Below the pieces are notes generated by a model. It saw only the letters and a list, made by a program, of their open reading frames with translations, had not been told where the DNA came from and searched no databases. A DNA stretch of 64,000 nucleotides from Achatina immaculata (lineage: Eukaryota > Mollusca > Gastropoda > Stylommatophora > Achatinidae). Location: assembly GCA_009760885.1 (NCBI GenBank), contig CM019708.1, positions 18,657,189 through 18,721,188 of the forward strand, read 5' to 3'. How positions within the stretch are numbered: the first letter of the stretch is position 1; each line of letters starts with the position of its first letter. Shown here piece after piece: positions 43,766 to 55,075 of the stretch. The position numbers and the translations under genes are program-made.

Positions 43766-43919
43766 TACTCGTCTCTGACAATTCAGTGGGAAAATATAAA
43801 TTATACTCTGGAAGGAAAGTTCATCGGTGTACTCTATGGCCTGGCTCCAGACAACACTCTTTGTTCAGTTTGTCAGGAGTTTACTGTCAGAATGGAAGGT
43901 TAGTGGCTTCAGGTCTCAG
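43766..43919 (+). CDS. Possible internal exon of unknown family
   Basis: A good acceptor (GGTTTACTTTCAG) and a strong donor (GGTCTCAG/GTAAGA) enclose 154 bp. With phase-1 entry the reading is open: LVSDNSVGKYKLYSGRKVHR, CTLWPGSRQHSLFSLSG, VYCQNGRLVASGL. Phase 1 is what the signal-peptide exons at 34.1 and 63.5 kb would supply. A second reading in phase 0 is also open (WENINYTLEGKFIGVLYGLA...) up to an alternative donor AAG/GTTAGT at 43899. The two cannot both be real. I recognise no family in either, so this is a splice-signal-based guess. Confidence 0.35.
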
Positions 43920-44179
43920 GTAAGAAACTGGAAGTAGTGCAGACTAGAACAAATGATAGACCGACAGATAGACAGAACTGATGCCCTTTATTTCTCACAG
44001 TAATCTTCTGTCATCACTGACGCTTTAGAGGAGTGGCCGAAAATGAATAATCCTACGTTATGAAGTAACAAAAATGACGCAGACATAATCATAGTATCTT
44101 GACAAAGATACTGGAGTCAGCAATGATTCTCCATGTGTTACTCTAGAAACATATTAATTCACATATTTTTACCCTGGTA

Positions 44180-44800
44180 GACATCAGACAAATCGGTGAA
44201 ATATTACAAATACCTAGGTAGCTCGGTATCATTGTCAGGAAAAATTGGCATTGAAACTGAGAACTGATGCAACAATGCAAATCAGGCCATTAGACAAACG
44301 ACTCCTTTACTGGAAAACAATTACATCACACCTGAAACCAAAAAAAAATACAAAACATTTTTTTCTCCCAAACCTATAATATCAATGTCAAGCATGGACA
44401 CTAACAGCTAAAACAAAAGAAAAATCATCACGACAGAAATGAGATGTTTAAGGAGAATACTAAATGTGACAATAAGAGACAAAATGACACCATCAGGGCA
44501 AAGGTTGGAGTAACACCAGTAGTGCATTATATCCAGAAACAGCAAGTCAAATGGTTTGGCCATGTTACACGGTTACCACCAGACAGTATATCACAAACAA
44601 CATTCACGCTAAGACTTGCAGGTAACAGTTGGAAGATGTCTCCACGCAGGAGATGGAGAGAGGAAATTAAATCAGCATTAAATACCCAGTTATATGAAGC
44701 AAATCGTCGAACCCTATCAAGACGTCTATCTGTCCCTTCAACACTGAAAGGTATATGAGGAAGGAGACAAGACAAGACATCAGCAAAATCCTTGTAAATA
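44180..44800 (+). pseudogene. RTE-C LINE, 3' end
   Basis: It matches 13720-14335: KYLGSSVSLSG-like, GVTPVVHYIQKQQVKWFGHV, TRLPPDSISQTTFTLRLAG, RRRWREEIKSALNTQLYEAN and RRTLSRRLSVPSTLKG, then the shared tail GAAGGAGACAAGACAAGA. It has stops early on and an open 104-codon end. Confidence 0.85.
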
Positions 44801-46084
44801 CAACATGCAGTTGGAAATTTCAAACCTTGCGAAAAGTCACATCCATCCTCCCCCCCCCCCTGGAAGAAGTGAAGAATGAAGTGTATGATAAAAGTATAGT
44901 TTTTTGTGGGACACTGCGAGATGCCCTGTGTGATGTCCAAACTTTCCTGAGGATGAGTTGCAAACTTTCCCGAAGATGAAGTCCGAACATTCCTGAGGAT
45001 GAGGTCCAAATTTTCCTGAGGACAATGATCTGGTACTTGCATATTCAGCACAACGAATGTGTGAAGAGCCCAACCAACCATTGAGCGTACTTTTCACAAC
45101 AAATATCCCTATCTCAGCATTCTATGACTTCCCGGGGATGAAACATTCAAGCAAAAAAAAAAAAAAAACTGTGGCGAGGATTTACCGGACTAAATACTCA
45201 ACAGACTAATTATTGATCGTCACTCTGTTGTGACAGCAATATTTTGTTTGACAGCAACATAAAATCATAATTGCGCATCAAATATGTCACATCTGAACAC
45301 GAAGTATACCTTACATACGGTGATATGTGTTTTTGTTCTCTTTAGAACAGGGATGTTCCCTGCAGCCGATGTAGTGAGAGTGTTAAAGTGCAAGTTCTTT
45401 GTCTGTCCAATTGAGACTTGGCCGCCGCGATTTTCTTACGGACCATGAGCAAAGATTAGCAGCCAGGGAAATGCGATGCTTCTAGAAAAGACTCCACCAC
45501 CACGGAAACTATAGCGATCTCTCCCCTGTTGGTCAATTGGGACTGTTACTGATTCTACCAACCCGAGAATTGGGACAAGGTCACGGTCGGTTATGGTTCG
45601 TCAAACCCTGACACAAGCAGTCAGCTGCGGACTGTTTACCGTCACATCAGAGTGCATCTTCACTTACCCGCGTATATTTCGGAATGAGCATAAAACTTTG
45701 AAGGGTGTGGTTGTTTTTAAATAACTGTTTGTGTAAAAATAAATGTAAGAGTTTTAATGATTTCAGACCAAAATAACCGACCAATAGCTCTGCTTCAGAT
45801 CTGGGCCCTGTAATAAGTACAACACCCAGACATATTCAGTCTGGACTAGCATCGTCTTTAGTCGTGTGTGTCATCGGCAAGTTTGTCCGCGCACGGTGTA
45901 ACGCGGGTAACTATGACATTTATATTTCAGGGAAAGGTCATGTTTTGAAATCTTTTTTTTTCAAGAAATGAGAAGCAACTGAAACCTTCACACAACAGAC
46001 CCCGGGGCCTGGGAGAGGGGCCGAGTAAACAGTGCACGATCCTTGCCGATAAGCAGGGCTCGTCCTACGTGAATACTTAGTGGT
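44801..46084. other. No supported gene; possible worn RTE scrap
   Basis: A 21-22-bp pattern with CCTGAGGATGAGTTGCAAAC variants repeats four times at 44940-45030. Near 45435 a TDHEQRLAAREMRCF reading resembles the RTE block before the HIKR motif but is too short to call. The rest is featureless. Confidence 0.45.
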
Positions 46085-46500
46085 CGGTCATTCAGTCACT
46101 TACATTGAGAACTTTGCCTCCCTAACAGCTCTCCTTTAGGCCTTTCGGTTGTGAACAAGATGCTCTGCTGCTGATGCGTCATTATGCAGATCGTGAACGA
46201 TGTCGTGTAGCCATCTTCGCCTTGGTCTTCCTCTCTTTCTTTTTCCCATTATGTACCCTTCCAAGACTGTCTTCTCTAAATTATCATGACGTTTAATATG
46301 TCCAAAATATTTAAGTTTTCCCTGTTCAGTCTTCCTTACTAGCCAACCTTCTTCGGTATTAAGTTCTTGTACTACTGACATATTTGTTCTTTTTCTTTTT
46401 GTGTGTATCTATGATATTTGAATAACTCTACTATAGCATTTACACTGAAAGGCATTTATGTGTTTCTCATATGTTTTGTTAAGCGCCCAGGTCTCACAGG
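46085..46500 (-). pseudogene. RTE-A LINE, 3' end
   Basis: From 46381 downwards the minus strand is open for 81 codons (VQELNTEEGWLVRKTEQGKL, KYFGHIKRHDNLEKTVLEG, MGKRKRGRPRRRW, then AEHLVHNRKA), ending in a CAGT/CATT tail. The CETWTLNK-equivalent block reaches 46500. Confidence 0.88.
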
Positions 46501-46504
46501 ACAT

Positions 46505-46850
46505 GGGAAAACGAAAAAGTGTAATTTGAAATTATGCAGAAACAACAGAACTTTTGCTCTGATTAGTCATGCCAGTAAAATTCTATTAGAAATCATAATG
46601 GGTATACTTCGAAAGAAAATTAGAAGGAGACATCAATATGGTCTAAGCTGGTTTTAGATAAGAAAGACCATATTTTCAACATAAGATTAATGATAGAGAG
46701 ACGCAGAGAATTTAAATTGAATCTATATCTATCTTTCATGGACTATTCAAAAGCATTTGATTGTGTACAACAGCAGGAACTTTGGGAAATATTGCAAAAA
46801 AATGGAATTTCTAACACATGTGGGACAATTATATTAAATACTTTCTTATA
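46505..46850 (+). pseudogene. RTE-type LINE, reverse-transcriptase entry fragment
   Basis: Plus-strand reading KCNLKLCRNNRTFALISHAS, then KILLEIIMGILRKKIRR and, after frame changes, LSFMDYSKAFDCVQQQELW with the motif-A aspartate. It is the RTE polymerase start, joined head to head with the RTE-A tail at 46500. Confidence 0.8.
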
Positions 46851-46859
46851 TTTCTAGTG

Positions 46860-47904
46860 GTCTATATAATCTGGACTGGTCAGGCGGATTCTCACTCCTA
46901 AAGGACCCCAACTTGCCTCGTCGAGCATGGCATTTAATGACATTCCACACGATTCTCCCCGCACTCTCACACAAGTCTTCATGGACTCCAGCTTGCTAAC
47001 CAATGACAAGACCCTACGTCCCGCAATATAAGACGCGCTTTTCTTTCCCAGAACATTCCCCCAAAATTCTTTGGATAGACGTTACCTGTGCTAGACTAAC
47101 ATCTAACCATTATGCTTTTTAACATATTAATCTCCCGAATAACCCAGAATTCTATTAAATATGATTATAAATGATTAAATTTTGATTAAAAACCAGCGGA
47201 TATAAATTACATTTTTTTAAAAAGCCGATAGTCAATAGCAATTTTTCGGTAGCTTCAAAAATGAAGCATGTTGTCAATATGACCTTCTGAGTTTTAACTG
47301 TTTTTGGACGAAGCTACAGTGTCGTATTGTTTGTTGTAGTCGGGTTGTACGTGCTCATGGTAATAATCAGTTAATATTGGTAAATTAGAGACAGAATATA
47401 CCCGGAATCAAGTGAGGGTTCCTAGTGCTATTGCATTGTTGGATATTATTGTTGATCTTCACGGCATGTTCCGGAATGCCACTGATACATTTAGGCTCGC
47501 ACTTTATCTTTTAAACTGTTAAGTTACGTGTTACAACATTTCCCTCCTGGGGGGGGGGGGGGGAAGGAGGGGTGGGGAATAACGTGCTGGCTAATTCAAG
47601 TAACTTTATAAACCAATCTCAGTTTATGGGGTCCCATGAGCGGTAGATAGGCCCGTATCGCTTCCACAGTATAGTAGTCTGTAAGCTAGTCTAATACATT
47701 CAGGCGGAAACTGGTTACCTATGAGGGTGTATACACAGGTTCATAATGTTAGTTGTTGGTTTTACTGATCTACAGTATCTATGTCTGCCTATACGACGAA
47801 AGCTGAAAAGAGGGATTACTTATCAAACTCATTGTGTGAGAGCAAGGCGAGTTTCGGAAGACGGGATTAAAAATTATTTAGATTTCGTCCAGCGCTAAAC
47901 ATAT
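46860..47904. other. No recognisable feature
   Basis: AT-rich spacer with a run of 16 G at 47550-47565. Confidence 0.55.
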
Positions 47905-48110
47905 TTTTTTAGTTAGTTGGGCCAAAGGCGGCGCATAGGGCGGAGGACAAGGCTCTCCATGTCTGGCGAGTCCTTGCTACTTGTTTTAGATCTTCGGTGT
48001 TTCTGATGAGCATTGTTGAACGCTCCTTGGTGATAACTCTTCTTAGTGTGTCTTTGGGTCTTCCCCGCTTTCTTTTACCCCCTGGTGACCACGTAAATGC
48101 TTGCTAAACG
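47905..48110 (-). pseudogene. RTE-G LINE, last 200 bp
   Basis: Minus-strand WSPGGKRKRGRPKDTLRR, then VITKERSTMLIRNTEDLKQV and ARTRQTWRALSSALCAA, the standard RTE C terminus. Only one copy is present in this window. Confidence 0.75.
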
Positions 48111-48119
48111 TATAAAGCA

Positions 48120-49060
48120 GTAATAAATAATAGATCAGGATATGATTCAGTAACGCGTTCTTTAACATCTAATCTGTGCTGCTACAAATCTATCATCATC
48201 ATCATCATCATTTTCCCCTGTTCACAACATTTGTGTTTATCGTTCATTTACTCTTTGTATTGGTCTGGTGATATACATTCACCTGTTTAGTGATAGTATT
48301 TAAAAAAAAATTATTTAAGCTTTTAATTTTGGTCTGGAGCCGTAATTTCTAGTACTGTTAGCTCTTTCTTCAACCTGTTTAGATGAAATATATAGTCCTC
48401 AGATTACGAGAATAATAGGCGCGAGAAATGGCTCATAAACTGAAATATTCGTAAATTGAAATCCGTTATTAAATACGCCGCCATAGAAACCTTGAATAAT
48501 AAATAAAACGTTTACTTTTTTATCAAATGTTTCCTTGTGTTAATAGTTGTTAATATATATGGAAGATCAGAAAATTGTCTCATAGACAAAAAAAAAATGC
48601 AGAATAAATACTTAATCTTCGTCTACAGCACAGCCCAAACCAAGCATGAGTAACCGAACCTAAGTTGTGCAAGCAATGAAATTACTTTCAGAATAGAATG
48701 ACGATGGTCGTAAATACTGTAACTTGCAAGCCAAAAACACGCAAACCGGTTTACTACGCAGCCGGATCTAAGAATATTACATGTTTATATTCTACGGCAA
48801 ACCCACTTTTATGTTCAAAAACATTTTTTAACAATTTTATTCAAGCTTTTATGTAAATTCAGTTATAGAAAATTGATTTTGCATACTTTGTTTAAATCTC
48901 GAGCAGGATGTTGCTCCATAAGCTATTTCAAAAGAGCTGCAGGTATTTTTTATACAACTCAGTTCTCAGAAACCGTGATTTAAGATAATAAAACTTTATT
49001 CTTCCCCAGCCTTCTCCTAATGCGTTTCTCATATTGAATGTGATGTGACGTGCCCCCCCC
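48120..49060. other. No recognisable gene
   Basis: AT-rich, with (CAT)n at 48191-48211 and a C run at 49051-49062. Confidence 0.55.
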
Positions 49061-49062
49061 CC

Positions 49063-49735
49063 TCAGAACCTTGTCCCTCCCACTGCCCCCTCCCCCTTGA
49101 ATGCAGTGCCGTCTTGAGCAAGCTGACCAACATCTGCCAATGACACATTTAGACTTTCTGTGATGTCCTGTGTCCACCTGCGGCGATGTCGATACATTTC
49201 CGTGATGTCCTGGGCCCACCTACGACGAGGTCGAACCATTTCCGTGATGTCCTGGGCCCACCTGCGGCGATGTCGACACATTTCCGTGATGTCCTGGGCC
49301 CACCTGCGGCGATGTCGACACATTTCCGTGATGTCCTGGGCCCACCTATGACGAGGTCGAAACATTTCCGTGATGTCCTGGGTCCATCTACGACGAGGTC
49401 GACACATTTCCGTGATGTCCTGGGCCCACCTACGACGAGGTCGACACATTTCCGTGATGTCCTGGGTCCACCTACGACGAGGTCGACACATTTCCCTTTT
49501 GCTGGACACTTTACCTTCTGCTGTCAACCTCTCCAAACTGTTATGTCTCTTGATGTGGCCGAAGTGTCTCACTTGTCTAACTTTGATCGTGATTATAAGC
49601 CAGTTTTCTAGGACACTTAATCCCGGCAATACCTCTTTCTTCGATTTCTTATTTATCCTTGATATTTTAATTGCCCTTCTATGACACTCCATTTCATATG
49701 CAGTCACTCTCTTTTCTAGCTATTTCTTAAAGGTC
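49063..49735 (-). pseudogene. RTE-H LINE, 3' coding end with an expanded repeat
   Basis: 214 open codons on the minus strand: MTAYEMECHRRAIKISRINK, LIITIKVRQVRHFGHIKRHN and SLERLTAEGKVSSKRE, then eight copies of a 14-residue unit (EMCRPRRRWAQDIT), then ESLNVSLADVGQLAQDGTAF and a stop. Ordinary RTE elements have a single GRPRRRWxQDI block here; this copy has it eightfold. The frame is kept throughout, but the rest of the polymerase is absent. Confidence 0.88.
49158..49494. repeat. 42-bp minisatellite inside RTE-H
   Basis: Eight units of 42 bp (CGTGATGTCCTGGGCCCACC, TACGACGAGGTCGACACATT, TC on the plus strand). Variation among units (CGA/CGG codons, Cys to Phe, Val or Tyr) shows it is not brand new. 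All units keep the frame. Confidence 0.95.
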
Positions 49736-50027
49736 CAAGGTTCGCATCCTTACTTTGCCATCGGGAATATGTAAGCTCTTAGTAAACATAAGTTTGCGTT
49801 CATTGTTGGTATCTTGTCACATATTCTTCATTTGCGCTAGTTTCTGTGATAAAGCCGCTAGTAGATTTCATTGGTGAAAGGATTGCCCCTAGATTTTCTC
49901 ATTTATTTACGCTTTCCAGCTCTTGATGGTGCACTGTAATTGTGTATTTTGTTGGTGTTTAGAGGTTCTGGGCTTCGTTGTGTCTTTTGTACAACTATTT
50001 AATTTATGCGACACAGAAAGATGGATA

Positions 50028-50340
50028 GGCAGACGGACGGACGGACGAATGGATGGATGGATGGATGGATGGATGGATGGATGGATGGATGGATGGATGG
50101 ACGGACGGATGTATGGATGGATGGATGGATGGATGGACGGACGGACGGATGTATGGATGGATGGATGGACGGACGGACGGACGGACGGATGGATGGATGG
50201 GCGGACGGACGGATGGATGGATGGATGGATGGATGGGCGGACGGACGGATGTATGAATGGATGGACGGACGGACGGACGGATGGATGGATGGATGGATGG
50301 ATGGATGGATGGATGGGTGGATGGATGGATGGATAGATGG
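50028..50340. repeat. (GGAT)n/(GGAC)n microsatellite, about 310 bp
   Basis: Blocks of GGAT, GGAC and GGGC tetranucleotides. Both strands give long artefact frames (WMDG and IHPS repeats). The spacers 49740-50027 and 50341-50689 hold nothing I recognise. Confidence 0.97.
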
Positions 50341-50689
50341 AGTAAAAAAGTAACCGCAAGCACCCTTTAATACCCATAACTGCGTGCTAATATACATAAC
50401 TGTTATATCACTTGTCCAAACGTTTCGACTACTGGTGAATTCAGGTCTGCACCGCTTCCTTAACTTCATCATGAATTGCGACAGCGCAGACGAGTATACG
50501 CACTAATGGTGTAGTGGCAAATCAGGCCTATTATAGTGATGAGGAAGACGTTCAGACTATTCTGTCATGAAGACCCTGTGAGTATGCGCGATATCTGACG
50601 GTAGACCATATTTGAGTTTCGTCGGGTACAGCTGGTCTCCCAGCTTTAAACCTTTCTACCCATTAATCAACTTTCATTGTTTAGCTTCC

Positions 50690-51040
50690 GTCAGTCACTC
50701 TCTTTTCCAGCATGTCCCTTGCGGAACTTTGCTTCATTAACAGCTCTCCTGTAGGCCTCTCGGTTGTGAGCAAGACGCCCTGCTGCTGATACATCCATTC
50801 GCAGATCCTGAACAATGTCTTGCAGCCATCTTCGCCTTGGTCTTCCTCTCTTTCTTTTTCTCATTATATACCCTTCGAAGACTGTCTTCTCTAAATTCTC
50901 ATGACGTTTAATATGTCCACAATTTTAAAGTTTTCTCTGCTTTATTAGCCCAGCCTTCTTCAATATTAAGCTCTTGTAGTATGGATATACAAGTATTTGT
51001 TCTTTTTTTGTGTCCATGATATTGTATGGTATTATATTCC
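50690..51040 (-). pseudogene. RTE-A LINE, 3' end
   Basis: Minus-strand ELNIEEGWANKAEK-like, a weak GHIKR block, a K/R-rich block with RRRWLQDIVQDL and AHNREAYR, and the ACTGACGGAAG end. It stops at the (AT)n run at 51063. Frameshifted. Confidence 0.82.
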
Positions 51041-51060
51041 ATGATATTATATTCGCTTCC

Positions 51061-51062
<2 letters not shown>

Positions 51063-51099
<37 letters not shown>
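51063..51099. repeat. (AT)n microsatellite
   Basis: About 18 AT units next to the truncated RTE-A copy. Confidence 0.95.
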
Positions 51100-51100
<1 letters not shown>

Positions 51101-52014
51101 GCAAAATCCTACAAAATTGGACGAATACAGGATTTTGGTATTCCCTGACAACTTCCCCCCTGGCCCCAACCACCTTACAAATGTGAATTTATTAATTCAG
51201 CCAAATGATCAGGATATCTTTAGGTCAACGAAGAGTAAAAACACAAAAAACACTTTCTTAACTGCTTGCTAGCGGCAGTGAGCAGAGATCTATATAAGGT
51301 TTCAAGAGTTTAGTTTGAAGGATGTCCTATGTTGTTGCCAACACTTTGAACACGGATAAATTAAAGTTAAACACTTAAGCCCCGGCACAGCCCCCGGGCA
51401 ATGACTATGTCCAGTGTTGATGACGAACAAGCGGTGTCTTTGAATTATTCTATACGACAAATGAGACCAAAAAAAAATTGATGTCTGGCCTCTTTACATA
51501 CGCAAAAAAGGTCTTCAAAATCCGTCTGCAGGGGGAAGAAGTGGATATCTTAGAAGCTCCAGTTGACCATTCACTGACCGAATCCGAAATATGTGAAATA
51601 GTTTTGAATCAAAGTGATCGCAAATAATAGCTGTTAAGACTGCACAAAAAGTGCCTAAACGATATAGTGAAAAAGTGTGGTGGGCTCGTTGAAGGACTAG
51701 AGAAAAACAAAGAAAAAAAACCACACAGGAAAAAAAACAGGAAAAAAACAAAGAAAAAACAGAAAAAATAAAGAAATAAACAAAGAAAAAAGCAATCATA
51801 TCACAGCAGTTTTGTCAATTTTTAGTGTAAGAAAAAAGAAACTTCACAGACAAAAACTGTTGTTAATGAGGCAGATGAATCTGGACGAAACATTTGAAAA
51901 AGCCACCCAAAGCTGAATGTCTCTTTATTCCTATAATATCCACTTCCTGATATTTCTGTTTCTGATATTTCTTCTCAGCTAAACAAAATGACAGTGCACG
52001 TTAACATATTAAAC
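51100..52014. other. No recognisable feature
   Basis: AT-rich spacer with an A-rich, low-complexity patch at 51690-51790 (GAAAAAACAAAGAAAAAA and similar). Confidence 0.55.
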
Positions 52015-52091
52015 AAAACACAGCACTTGTAGACAAAGCACTTTAATGAGACGTCAGAGAAAGAAAAATCACAAAAGAATTACCTGGGATC
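52015..52091 (-). mobile_element. SINE-1 body fragment, reversed
   Basis: The reverse complement reads CCCAGGTAATTCTTTTGTGA, TTTTTCTTTCTCTGACGTCT and CATTAAAGTGCTTTGTCTAC, the SINE-1 body. It adjoins a plus-strand SINE-1 copy, giving a head-to-head pair. Confidence 0.8.
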
Positions 52092-52400
52092 TAAGTTACT
52101 GATTGTCTGCGCCATGACCTTGTTTCTTTCCGGGTGTCACGACCTTCGTTTTGACTGAACAGGTACTAATGGATCCGCTTTCGAACACCTTCTTTTTGAG
52201 GTGATAGCGAAGCTCGTTGGTATGCTGTCCTTGTAGGTAGACGGCTGCTCGTTCTACCGAGTCCGTGGTTCGAACCCCAGGTAATTCTCTTGTAATTTTT
52301 CTTTCTCTCACGTCTCACTAAAGTGCTTTGTCTAGGATTGTTTCGATGTCTAATCCTACACAACTGTGCTCTCTCTCACTTTACCGTAGATACAGACTGA
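52092..52400 (+). mobile_element. SINE-1, long form with 5' extension
   Basis: The 5' extension (52092-52195, shared with 2550-2648) leads into a tRNA-like head (GTGATAGCGAAGCTCGTTGG A-box region, then GTGGTTCGAACCCC B box at 52266-52279) and the SINE-1 body up to CTGTGCTCTCTCTCACTTTA. The repeated 5' extension suggests the full SINE is longer than the tRNA-headed part. Confidence 0.78.
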
Positions 52401-52404
52401 AAGC

Positions 52405-55075
52405 GCTGCCGTTGTTTGTTCTTCCTGTTGTTTGTCCTTGCCGTTGTTTTTTTTTTTCCTGCTGGTGTTTGTTTCCTGCTGTTGTTTGTTTCCTGCTGTT
52501 GTTTGTTCTTGCCGTTTTTTTCCTGCTGTTGTTTGTTTCCTGCTGTTGTTTGTTCTTACCGTTGTTTTTTTCCTGTTGTTGTTTGTTTCCTGCTGTTGTT
52601 TGTTCTTGCTGTTGTTTGTTCTTGCCGTTGAAAAAAAGCCCAGAAAATTGAAGGTAACTGTAAATATTAAAACAACTGAAAAGTGAAGGAAAATGTGAAT
52701 ATTGTTTTAAAAAATAAAACTTGAAGGGGACTGTGACGGTACAAAAACTGCTGTTGTTTGTTCTTGTTGTTGTCTGTTCTTGCTGTTGTTTGTTCCTGCT
52801 GTTTTTTCCTGCTGTTGTTTGTTCTTGATGTTGTTTGTTCTTGCCGTTGTTTTTTTTTCCTGATGTTGTTTGTTCTTGCTGTTGTTTGTTCTTGCCGTTG
52901 TTTTTTTTTCTCCTCCTGTTGTTTGTTCTTGCTGTTATTTGTTCTTGCTGTTGTTTTTTTCTCCCCTGCTGTTGTTTGTTCTTGCTGTTATTTGTTCTTG
53001 TCCTTGTTTTTTTCTCCCCTGCTGTTGTTTGTTCTTGGTGTTATTTGTTCTTGCCGTTGTTTTTTCTCCTGCTGTTGTTTGTTCTTGCTGTTGTTTTTTT
53101 CTCCTGCTGTTGTTTGGTCTTGCTGTTATATGTTCTTGCTGTTTTTTTTCCTCCTGCTGTTGTTTGTTCTTGCTGTTATTTGTTCTTGTCCTTGTTTTTT
53201 TTCTCCTGCTGTTGTTTGTTCTTGCTGTTGTATTTTCTCCTGCTGTTGTTTGTTCTTGCTGTTATTTGTTCTTGTTGTTGTTTTTTTTCTCCTGCTGTTG
53301 TTTGTTCTTGCTGTTATTTGTTTTTGCCGTTGATTTTTTCTCCTTCTGTTGTTTGTTCTTGCTGTTATTTGTTCTTGACGTTGTTTTTTCCTTCTTCTGT
53401 TGTTTGTTCTTGCTGTTATTTGTTCTTGTCGTTGTTTTGTTTCCTGATGTTGTTTGTTGTTGCTGTTATTTGTTCTTGCCGTTGTTCTTTTCTCCTGCTG
53501 TTGTTTGTTCTTGCTGTTGTTTGTTCTTGCTGTTGTTTGTTCTTGCTTTTGTTCTTTTTCTCCTGCTGTTGTTTGTTCTTGCTGTTATTTGTTCTTACGG
53601 TTGTTTTTTTCCTGATGTTGTTTGTTCTTGCTGTTGTTTGTTCTTGCCTTTGTTTCTTTTTCTCCTGCTGTTGTTTGCTCTTGCTGTTGTTTGTTCTTGC
53701 CGTTGTTATTTTTTCTCCTGCTGTTGTTTGCTCTTGCTGTTGTTTGTTCTTGGCGTTGTTTTTTTTCCTGATGTTGTTTGTTGTTGCTGTTATTTGTTCT
53801 TGCCGTTGTTCTTTTCTCCTGCTGTTGTTTGTTCTTGCTGTTGTTTGTTCTTGCTGTTGTTTGTTCTTGCTTTTGTTCTTTTTCTCCTGCTGTTGTTTGT
53901 TCTTGCTGTTATTTGTTCTTACGGTTGTTTTTTTCCTGATGTTGTTTGTTCTTGCTGTTGTTTGTTCTTGCCTTTGTTTCTTTTTCTCCTGCTGTTGTTT
54001 GCTCTTGCTGTTGTTTGTTCTTGCCGTTGTTATTTTTTCTCCTGCTGTTGTTTGCTCTTGCTGTTGTTTGTTCTTGGCGTTGTTTTTTTTTCTCCTGCTG
54101 TTGTTTGTTCGTGCGTTTGTTTCTTTTAACTGCTGTTGTTTGTTCTGCTGTTGTTTCTTTTAACTGCTGTTGTTTATTCTTGCTGTTGTTTGTTATTGCC
54201 GTTCTTTTTTAAAACTGCTGTTGTTTGTTATTGCCGTTGTTTCTTTTAACTGCTGTTGTTTATTCTTGCTGTTATTTGTTCTTGCCATTCTTTTTTTTCC
54301 TGATGTTGTTTGTTCTTGCTGTTGTTTGTTCTTGCTGTTGTTTTTTTCTTGCTGTTATTTGTTCTTGCCGTTGTTTTTTTCTCCTGCTGTTGTTTGTTCT
54401 TGCCGTTGTTTTTTTTCCTGCTGTTGTTTATTCCTGCTGTTATTTGTTATTATCGCTGTTTTTTCTCGCCTCCTGTTGTTTGTTCTTGCTGTTGTTTGTT
54501 CTTGCAGTTGTTTTTTTAACTGCTGTTTTTTTTGCTGTTTGTTCTTTCCGTTGTTTTTTTCTCCTGCTGTTGTTTGCTCTTGCTGTTATTTGTTCTTCGT
54601 GTTGTTTTTTTTCTCCTGCTGTTGTCTGTTCTTGCTGTTGTTTGTTCTTGCCGTTTTTTCTCCTGTTGTTGTTTGTTCTTGACGTTACTTTTTTTCATGC
54701 TGTTGTTTGTTCTTGCTGTTGTTTGTTCTTGCCGTTTTTTTCTCCTGCTGTTGTTTGTTCTTCCAGTTGTTTTTTTAACTGCTGTTGTTTTTTTTGCTGT
54801 TGTTTGTTCTTGCCGTTGTTTCTTTTAACTGCTGTTGTTTGTTCTTGCTGTTGTTTCTTTCAACTGCTGTTTGTTCTTGCTGTTGTTTGTTATTGCCGTT
54901 GTTTTTTAAAACTGCTGTTGTTTGTTCTTGCCGTTGTTTCTTTTAACTGATGTTGTTTGTTCTTGCTGTTATTTGTTCTTGCCATTCTTTTTTTTCCTGA
55001 TGTTGTTTGTTCTTGCTGTTGTTTGTTCTTGCTGTTGTTTTTTTCTCTTGCTGTTGTTTGTTTTTGCTGTTATTT
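52405..55075. repeat. C/T-rich degenerate minisatellite (TTGCTGTTGTTTGTTC / TTGCCGTTGTTTTTTTCTCC)
   Basis: Units of 16-20 bp alternate between TTGCTGTTGTTTGTTC and TTGCCGTTGTTTTTTTCTCC-like forms, making pairs of about 33-36 bp. A 324-bp higher-order unit is repeated in tandem (from 53443 and from 53767). The plus strand has almost no A, so stop codons are rare and frames of up to 442 codons (FVLAVVCSCCCLFLLL) appear; they are artefacts. The array starts right after SINE-1. Confidence 0.93.
52636..52745. repeat. A-rich repeat (GAAAATTGAAGGGGACTGTGAATA)
   Basis: Two to three units of the same A-rich repeat that occupies 60531-60800 and its duplicate, set as an island inside the C/T-rich array. 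Confidence 0.8.

Noticed and set aside
49907..50472. Several 100-150-codon frames (IHPS, WMDG repeats)
   Set aside because: Produced by the GGAT/GGAC tetranucleotide array on both strands.
52758..54163. Long plus-strand frames (191 to 442 codons) rich in Cys, Leu, Phe and Val in the C/T array
   Set aside because: All three frames are open at once because the plus strand nearly lacks A, so stop codons cannot form. No start, splice or domain evidence.
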